A stretch of 11,971 bases of DNA from Thermoflexia bacterium. Its GTDB lineage: Bacteria > Chloroflexota > Anaerolineae > B4-G1 > SLSP01. The DNA lies in NCBI GenBank assembly GCA_030605705.1, contig JAUWHU010000488.1, positions 1-11,971 of the forward strand. Reading direction: 5' to 3'. Positions 1 through 3,933 of the stretch are shown piece by piece. Within the stretch, counting starts at the first letter, position 1, and the number at the start of each line of letters is the position of its first letter. A program made the translations under genes and the position numbers. The notes below the pieces were generated by a model. It saw only the letters and a list, made by a program, of their open reading frames with translations. It searched no databases and was not told where the DNA came from.

Positions 1-64
1 CTTGCCAGCGTGAAGGGACAATCAAGTGCAAGGGGATGTTGGCTTCAAAGGATTGTGTGTTCAT
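1..64 (-). CDS. 5' end of an unidentified gene overlapping the upstream small gene
   Basis: The minus strand opens a reading frame with ATG at 64-62 and stays open to the window edge, giving 21 residues that start MNTQSFEANIPLHLIVPSRW. Its ATG shares the bases ATGA with the TGA stop of the gene at 61-333, a classic arrangement for translational coupling. An AGGTGG stretch four bases upstream can act as ribosome binding site. The two other minus-strand frames hit stops in this stretch. The product cannot be identified from 21 residues. The overlap suggests that it works with the upstream small protein, for example as the partner in a two-gene module; that is inference. Confidence 0.55.
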   Translation of the reverse strand, partial: MNTQSFEANIPLHLIVPSRWQ

Positions 65-333
65 GCGGCCACCTGCACTTTCAGCGTCCAGCGGTTCACC
101 GGCATTCCGGCAGCCAGGACGGTGATGGCCTCTGGTCGCTCCCTTACTACGTTGTAGCGCGCGACCAATGTGGTTCCGCTGGGCAGCAGACCGGTCAGGG
201 CCACACGCAGCGGCGCGTAGCGTTGCAGCAGCTCTACGATGTCTGGACGTTGCAAGGTGTGGAAAACTCGCATGGGATCCGCGCCTCTGGCGCGTGCCTG
301 TTGCCAGGCATGAGACGAAACTAATGGTGACAT
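61..333 (-). CDS. Small protein of unknown function, possibly a toxin-like (DUF4258/RelE-type) protein
   Basis: This 90-residue protein has no signal peptide or membrane segment. Codon use fits a real gene. The start ATG at 333-331 is preceded by GGGAGG six bases away. The layout (SSHAWQQARARGADP near the N-terminus, then a hydrophobic strand TTLVARYNVV and the strand PEAITVLAAG) faintly resembles DUF4258 and RelE-like small proteins, in which an early His/Arg helix is followed by short beta strands. This resemblance is weak and I would not assign a function from it. The gene is expressed from the promoter at 687-715 through a long foldable leader. It overlaps the next gene by four bases. A two-gene order with such an overlap is common in toxin-antitoxin modules, but nothing here proves toxicity. 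Confidence 0.7.
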   Translation of the reverse strand: MSPLVSSHAWQQARARGADPMRVFHTLQRPDIVELLQRYAPLRVALTGLLPSGTTLVARYNVVRERPEAITVLAAGMPVNRWTLKVQVAA

Positions 334-340
334 GAAAAAC

Positions 341-365
341 CTCCCGCAGTTTGAACTTGCGGGAG
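341..365 (-). promoter_or_regulatory. Hairpin sequestering the ribosome binding site of the small gene
   Basis: A perfect 8-bp inverted repeat (CTCCCGCA at 341-348, TGCGGGAG at 358-365, 9-nt loop) lies just before the start codon at 333. On the minus-strand RNA the 3' arm is TGCGGGAG followed by G, so the Shine-Dalgarno GGGAGG is almost wholly inside the stem. Folding would block ribosome entry, so translation probably depends on opening this stem by a ligand, temperature, protein or an alternative fold. The pairing is seen directly; the regulatory role is inferred. Confidence 0.55.
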
Positions 366-384
366 ATACACTTCCAGATATAAT
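357..384 (+). promoter_or_regulatory. Possible plus-strand promoter antisense to the leader
   Basis: TTGCGG (357-362) and a perfect TATAAT (379-384) are separated by 16 bases. Transcription from here would run rightward, antisense to the leader RNA. The strong hairpin at 552-588, followed by a T-rich stretch (CTTTGTTTCTTTT), could end it. The TATAAT also lies within the dyad at 374-396, so it may be incidental. Confidence 0.3.
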
Positions 385-551
385 GTAATTATCTGGGGAG
401 TGTGCTCTCCCTGGGTCAACGTCCCCGGCTGTGTAACATACAGCGCGGGGACAACTTGTTTGCTCGCGTCCGCCCTGTCGTCAAGGGACCATGCCCCGCC
501 AACCACAACGGTCGGTCGGCGTCACGGGCGGGGCCGGCGCGAGATAGAACA

Positions 552-610
552 CGAGCCGGAAAGCGGTCCCTCACCGCTCTCCGGCTCGACGATCTTTGTT
601 TCTTTTCACC
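552..610 (+). terminator. Possible terminator of a plus-strand RNA
   Basis: CGAGCCGG (552-559) pairs with CCGGCTCG (581-588), with an additional inner AGCGG/CCGCT stem. It is followed on the plus strand by an interrupted T-rich tract up to about 608. The tract is not adjacent to the stem (about eight bases away), which makes it a weak intrinsic terminator. On the minus strand there is no U-tract, so there the hairpin belongs to the leader. Confidence 0.3.
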
Positions 611-686
611 GTACTCAGGGTGGAGGGAAAACCCCTTTGTTGCCCCCCCGTGGGGGGGGGATGTGAATGTGCCCGAAACTGGCTCT

Positions 687-715
687 ATAATAGCATAGGT
701 TTTAAGACTTGTCAA
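687..715 (-). promoter_or_regulatory. Strong sigma70-type promoter for the leader and small gene pair
   Basis: On the minus strand a perfect TTGACA (710-715) is followed after exactly 17 bases by TATTAT (687-692). Transcription would begin near 680. It lies directly downstream of the terminator at 730-782, as expected for an independent unit. Confidence 0.8.
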
Positions 716-729
716 GAGTTCTAAGACCC

Positions 730-782
730 AAAACATAAAAAAAGCGAGGATTTCCCCCGCTTTTTCTCTTTTCTTATGTTTT
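730..782. terminator. Bidirectional intrinsic terminator
   Basis: AAAAAGCG (739-746) pairs with CGCTTTTT (758-765) and is flanked by A- and T-runs, so it works in both directions. An outer repeat AAAACATAA (730-738) / TTATGTTTT (774-782) extends it. It begins a few bases after the TAA of the HTH gene (788) and would end the leftward tRNA-HTH transcript. Confidence 0.75.
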
Positions 783-787
783 TTGCC

Positions 788-1219
788 TTACGTAAAAATC
801 TCTACAGCTCCCTGTAAATCCATTCCTTTAGGAATTAATCGACGACCTTGCCTACCGCGTCTCTTTTTAAGATCGGCTAGAGACTTGGCTTGTTGTAAAG
901 AGATAAAAATTATTCGGTTGGAGCCTCTTCCTCTTTGTTCTAGCCATCCATTTTGGTACCAAAGATATACAGTGCCTGGATTCAACTCTAGTTTCCTTGC
1001 TGCCTCACTGATAGAAACCAGTTCATCACCCTTGTCTTTCGCTTCTACTTGCGCCGCTACCACCGCCACATCCTCGTCAGCCACCATGACCTCCTTGTTG
1101 ACCTTTACCGCCTGCATTATACCAGATTCCACGGCGCGGCGCAACATGGCGACGTTCACGCCGTAGCGCGTGGCGGCTTGGTTGAGAGGAATATAGGTCG
1201 GCAGATTATCAGGTGACAT
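788..1219 (-). CDS. DNA-binding protein with two helix-turn-helix units
   Basis: This 143-residue soluble protein has two similar HTH units of the MerR/excisionase (HTH_17-like) kind. Residues 11-35 read PLNQAATRYGVNVAMLRRAV..., and residues 69-94 read SISEAARKLELNPGTVYLWY.... Each is followed by a basic or beta 'wing' segment (QAVKVNKEVMVA; EQRGRGSNRIIFI). A charged linker near 55-68 joins them. The C-terminus (118-131) is rich in Lys/Arg. The start ATG at 1219-1217 was chosen because AGGAGGTG lies immediately upstream; a longer frame running back into the tRNA is not credible. It is probably a transcription regulator or an excisionase-like accessory protein. No integrase is nearby, so a mobile-element role is unsupported. 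It lies 94 nt after a tRNA on the same strand and before a clear terminator, so both may share a transcript. Confidence 0.85.
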   Translation of the reverse strand: MSPDNLPTYIPLNQAATRYGVNVAMLRRAVESGIMQAVKVNKEVMVADEDVAVVAAQVEAKDKGDELVSISEAARKLELNPGTVYLWYQNGWLEQRGRGSNRIIFISLQQAKSLADLKKRRGRQGRRLIPKGMDLQGAVEIFT

Positions 1220-1249
1220 GCGGCACCTCCTGTACCCGTAGAAGCACGA

Positions 1250-1273
1250 CGGCCCGGCACAATGGCCGGGCCG
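1250..1273. repeat. GC-rich perfect hairpin between tRNA and HTH gene
   Basis: CGGCCCGGC at 1250-1258 and GCCGGGCCG at 1265-1273 form a perfect 9-bp stem with a 6-nt loop. No U-run follows on the minus strand, so it is not a standard terminator. It may assist tRNA 3' processing, cause partial attenuation, or serve as an operator for the HTH protein encoded just downstream. Confidence 0.6.
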
Positions 1274-1313
1274 CGATGAGCCGGAGTGAGCGGCCCGGTG
1301 AGGCCGTTCTGTG

Positions 1314-1387
1314 TGGCTGGGGGCGGAGGATTTGAACCCCCACATACGGATTCAGAGTCCGCTGTCCTACCATTAGACGAGCCCCCA
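1314..1387 (-). tRNA. tRNA-Gln (anticodon CTG), CCA encoded
   Basis: The minus strand folds as a full tRNA of 74 nt. The 7-bp acceptor is TGGGGGC (1387-1381) with GCCCCCA (1324-1318). A D-arm carries TAATGGTAGGA. The anticodon stem GCGGA/TCCGT encloses the loop CTCTGAA, and the T-arm has GGTTCAAATCC. The anticodon CTG (1355-1353) reads CAG, glutamine. The discriminator base is G and the terminal CCA is encoded in the DNA (1316-1314). A promoter lies about 30 bases upstream. Confidence 0.95.
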
Positions 1388-1415
1388 GAGATACAAACTC
1401 TTCGTTTGTGGCCCC

Positions 1416-1443
1416 ATTTTACCACGAGTCTTCCATCTGACAA
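1416..1443 (-). promoter_or_regulatory. Promoter of tRNA-Gln
   Basis: On the minus strand TTGTCA (1438-1443) is followed after 16 bases by TAAAAT (1416-1421), which is preceded by TGG (extended -10). The predicted start near 1409 gives a leader of about 20 nt before the tRNA. This may also drive the HTH gene. Confidence 0.65.
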
Positions 1444-1520
1444 ACGGGGCGCGCCGGCAAGAGATTCCCTCATCTGAAACGCGCCTCTTTTTCCGTGGGC
1501 GGGTATTTTGCTCAGAGGTA

Positions 1521-1529
1521 TGCTATAAT
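1521..1529 (+). promoter_or_regulatory. Extended -10 promoter, rightward
   Basis: TATGC is followed by TATAAT (1524-1529), an extended -10 (TGn) with a consensus hexamer. No good -35 is present at 16-18 bases. Predicted transcription begins near 1536 and enters the foldable segment at 1540-1594, then the repeat and the S9 peptidase gene about 380 bases further on. Confidence 0.55.
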
Positions 1530-1539
1530 AGAAGAACAT

Positions 1540-1594
1540 CTGGCCGCGGGCGACTGCAAAGGAGCGGGTATGCCCGTACCGGCCACCCGCGCCA
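1540..1594 (+). ncRNA. Candidate compact structured RNA with possible pseudoknot
   Basis: Right after the predicted transcription start, GGC-C-GCGGG (from 1542) can pair with CCCGCGCC ending near 1593. This closes a loop that holds CGGGTATGCCCG (a 4-bp hairpin) or the overlapping GGTA/TACC alternative, plus GGCC/GGCC complementarity that could form a pseudoknot. The unpaired segment CGACTGCAAAGGAGC lies between. Size and position are riboswitch-like. I could not match it to a known class. The pairings are seen; the function is inferred. Confidence 0.35.
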
Positions 1595-1645
1595 ATAAAA
1601 ACCATAGCTAATCTGGAATGACTTCCCTGAAAAAGGGCTAATTTT

Positions 1646-1892
1646 AACGCAGACGTAGTATGGGCAGGCAGTGCCCATAACGCAAGGGCGCAGAGATTTT
1701 TGAATGATGCTTCAATATTTTTGAAAATCAATGCCTTTGACTAAACAAGTCTTGAGCTAGCGCCTAATTTTCTTTGCGTCTCTGCGCCTCTGCGTTGAAG
1801 TTTTTGGTTTTTTCAGTAGACTCTGGAATTACAAATTGCGCAAATCTCAGCGCTGTGGGCACTACCTGCCCACACCTACGGTCTGCGGTGAG
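1646..1892. repeat. Composite palindromic (MITE-like) repeat, copy 1
   Basis: The two ends are inverted copies. The left end (1648-1676) has CGCAGACGTAGTATGGGCAG, then GCAGTGCCCA. The right end (1850-1890), read in reverse, has CCGCAGACCGTAGGTGTGGG, then CAGGTAGTGCCCA. Between them lies a second, nested inverted repeat: 1679-1696 (AACGCAAGGGCGCAGAGA) matches 1779-1796 (TCTCTGCGCCTCTGCGTT) at 16 of 18 positions. Copy 2 at 11361-11442 has the same ends with almost nothing between, so copy 1 looks like that element with an insertion. No open reading frame or transposase is inside. The element fills the gap between the candidate RNA at 1540-1594 and the S9 peptidase gene. Confidence 0.7.
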
Positions 1893-1916
1893 GGCTTTCA
1901 TTAGGAGGAAACTTTC

Positions 1917-3851
1917 ATGCGTAAACCCCAAATCGTCCCCTACGGGAGCTGGAAATCCCCCATTACTTCGGATCTGATCGTCTCGGAGATGGTCCACCTC
2001 GGAGCAGTGGTGTTAGATGGGACGGACATCTACTGGTTGGAGGGCCGTCCGGCAGAGGGTGGGCGCAATGTGATTGTGCGCCGGACGCCGGATGGCCGGA
2101 CGCGCGACGTGCTTCCCGCTCCCTTCAATGCGCGGACGCGAGTGCATGAGTACGGTGGCGGCGCTTACACTGTCCACGCGGGGGTGATCTATTTCTCGAA
2201 TTTCGCCGACCAGCGACTGTACCGCCTGGAACCCGGCGGCGAGCCGGAACCGCTCACGCCTGAGAAATCGCTGCGCTACGCCGATGGGGTTGTGGATCCG
2301 CGCCGGGGGTGCATGTTCTGCGTGCGGGAGGATCACACAGTCGCGGGGGAAGCTGTCAACACGCTGGTAAGTCTCAATCTGGCGGGCGATCCCGAAGGCG
2401 GGCGCGTCCTGGTCTCCAGCAACGATTTCTACGCCACGCCGCGCCTCAGCCCGGATGGCCGGCGTCTGGCCTGGCTGACCTGGAACCATCCAAACATGCC
2501 CTGGGATGGGACGGAGCTTTGGGTGGCAGAGGTGCTGGCAGATGGGACCCTGGGGGACGCGCAGCTGGTCGCCGGCGGCGCGACGGAATCCATCTTCCAG
2601 CCGGAGTGGTCGCCGGACGGCACACTCTACTTCGTCTCTGACCGGACTGGCTGGTGGAATCTCTACCGCTGGCAGGGTGGAGAGGGTGAACCTTTGCACC
2701 CCCAGGCGGCCGAATTCGGCCTACCGCAGTGGGTCTTTGGCATGACAACCTACACCTTCATCTCGCCGGAGACGCTGCTCTGCACTTACACTCAGGATGG
2801 CAGCTGGCACCTGGCCCGCTTAGATGTGCAGTCGTACGCCTTCGAGGTGCTGGCCCTGCCGTACACTCGTTTCAGCGCGCCCCGGGTCGGGCCGGAGGGC
2901 ATTGTTGTGCTCGCCGGCGCGCCTACGCAGCCCTCCGCCATCGTGCTGTTAGAACCGGACAGCGGCGCGCTCATCGCGGAACTGCGCCGCTCCAGCGCCG
3001 TCGCGCCGGAGGCAAGATACCTCTCAGTGCCGGAGTCACTGGAGTTCCCCACGGCGAACGGGTTGACAGCCCACGCTTTCTTCTATCGTCCGCAGAACCG
3101 GGATTACGCCGCCCCGGCAGACGAACGCCCCCCGCTCCTCGTCTTCAGCCACGGCGGCCCGACCGGTATGACCTCCAATACCTTAAACCTGAACATCCAG
3201 TATTGGACCAGTCGCGGCTTCGCCGTCCTCGACGTGAACTACGGCGGGAGCGCCGGTTATGGACGTGCTTACCGGCAACGACTGAACGGCCAGTGGGGCA
3301 TCGTGGACGTGGAGGATTGCGTCAACGGAGCACGCACCCTGGTGAAACAAGGACTGGTAGATGGTGTGCGGCTTGCCATTCGCGGGGGGAGCGCGGGCGG
3401 CTACACAACGCTCTGCGCGTTGACCTTCACCGATGTCTTCCAGGTCGGCGCGAGCTATTTCGGCGTCGCCGATGCCGAAGCGCTGGCGCAGGACACCCAC
3501 AAGTTCGAATCCCGCTATCTGGATAACCTGATCGGCCCTTACCCTGAACGCCGCGATCTCTACGTCGCGCGCTCACCTATCCATTTCACGGAGCGACTCT
3601 CCTGTCCCGTGATCTTCTTCCAGGGATTGGAGGATCGCGTCGTGCTACCCAACCAGGCTGAGATGATGGTCGCCGCCTTGCGTGAGAAGGGCGTGCCCGT
3701 CGCTTATCTCCCCTTCGCAGGGGAGCAACACGGGTTCCGGCGTGCTGAGACCATCAAGCGCGCGTTGGACGCTGAACTCTACTTCTACTCGCGGATCTTC
3801 GCTTTCGCGCTGGCGGAACCGGTGGAGCCGGTCTCAATCGAGAATTTATAG
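1917..3851 (+). CDS. S9-family serine peptidase (prolyl oligopeptidase / acylaminoacyl-peptidase type)
   Basis: This 644-residue enzyme has the normal length for the family. The N-terminal two thirds is a predicted beta-propeller with repeated WSPDGT/LSPDGR-type blades (around residues 40-350). The C-terminal alpha/beta-hydrolase domain (about 375-635) carries the oxyanion region HGGPT (412-416) and the nucleophile Ser492 in GGSAGG. Asp573 lies in GLEDRVV, and His605 in GEQHGF completes the triad. It should cleave short peptides, with the propeller limiting substrate size. No signal peptide is seen, so it is likely cytoplasmic. The start ATG has an ideal AGGAGG (1903-1908) eight bases upstream. 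That site abuts the palindromic repeat, so transcription must cross or start within it; the nearest clear promoter is at 1521-1529. The exact subfamily (S9C or similar) and substrate are not decidable from sequence alone. Confidence 0.93.
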   Translation: MRKPQIVPYGSWKSPITSDLIVSEMVHLGAVVLDGTDIYWLEGRPAEGGRNVIVRRTPDGRTRDVLPAPFNARTRVHEYGGGAYTVHAGVIYFSNFADQRLYRLEPGGEPEPLTPEKSLRYADGVVDPRRGCMFCVREDHTVAGEAVNTLVSLNLAGDPEGGRVLVSSNDFYATPRLSPDGRRLAWLTWNHPNMPWDGTELWVAEVLADGTLGDAQLVAGGATESIFQPEWSPDGTLYFVSDRTGWWNLYRWQGGEGEPLHPQAAEFGLPQWVFGMTTYTFISPETLLCTYTQDGSWHLARLDVQSYAFEVLALPYTRFSAPRVGPEGIVVLAGAPTQPSAIVLLEPDSGALIAELRRSSAVAPEARYLSVPESLEFPTANGLTAHAFFYRPQNRDYAAPADERPPLLVFSHGGPTGMTSNTLNLNIQYWTSRGFAVLDVNYGGSAGYGRAYRQRLNGQWGIVDVEDCVNGARTLVKQGLVDGVRLAIRGGSAGGYTTLCALTFTDVFQVGASYFGVADAEALAQDTHKFESRYLDNLIGPYPERRDLYVARSPIHFTERLSCPVIFFQGLEDRVVLPNQAEMMVAALREKGVPVAYLPFAGEQHGFRRAETIKRALDAELYFYSRIFAFALAEPVEPVSIENL

Positions 3852-3877
3852 GGGAAAATGTGCCGTCGTACTACTCT

Positions 3878-3933
3878 CAACTTCCAACTTCCAACTTGTA
3901 ACTTGTAACTTCCAACTTGTAACTTTCAACCTT
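3878..3933. repeat. Degenerate tandem microrepeat between convergent genes
   Basis: Units such as AACTTCCAACTTGTAACTT recur as a mixture of CTTCCAA and CTTGTAA heptamers. The tract covers most of the space between the S9 peptidase and histidine kinase genes and includes the kinase stop codon (3926-3928). Units are 7 bp and contiguous, so it is not a CRISPR array. Confidence 0.75.

Larger units (their letters stand above)
341..680 (-). ncRNA. Candidate structured leader RNA (possible riboswitch or cis-regulatory RNA)
   Basis: Between the promoter at 687-715 and the ATG at 333, the minus-strand transcript carries at least six self-pairing elements. These include a 5' C/G run hairpin (643-658) and CGAGCCGG pairing at 552-559/581-588 with an inner AGCGG/CCGCT stem. 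A closing helix (463-468 with 538-543) encloses a GCCCCGCC/GGCGGGGC stem (493-500/527-534). A 12-bp stem with one bulge lies at 421-452, CCAGATA/TATCTGG at 374-380/390-396, and the SD hairpin at 341-365. The nesting of one helix around others, rather than a simple row of hairpins, is typical of structured RNAs. I found no T-box, tmRNA, SRP or RNase P signature. It may be a new class, a divergent known one, or packed palindromic repeats. Confidence 0.45.

Noticed and set aside
341..680. Leader as T-box, tmRNA, SRP RNA or RNase P RNA
   Set aside because: I looked for the T-box core, tRNA-like ends, the GGAAGCAGCC loop and the RNase P conserved blocks and found none.
788..1219. HTH gene as evidence of an integrated element at the tRNA
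   Set aside because: There is no integrase, no att-like repeat of the tRNA 3' end, and no other mobile gene in the window.
1156..1731. 191-codon minus-strand frame across the tRNA and promoters
   Set aside because: It overlaps the complete tRNA-Gln and its promoter and has no protein motif.
2729..3526. 265-codon plus-strand frame inside the S9 peptidase gene
   Set aside because: It is in another frame of a gene with a complete catalytic triad, is rich in Arg/Gly from GC-rich shadow coding, and has no motif.
3878..3933. CRISPR array
   Set aside because: Units are about 7 bp and contiguous with no spacers.
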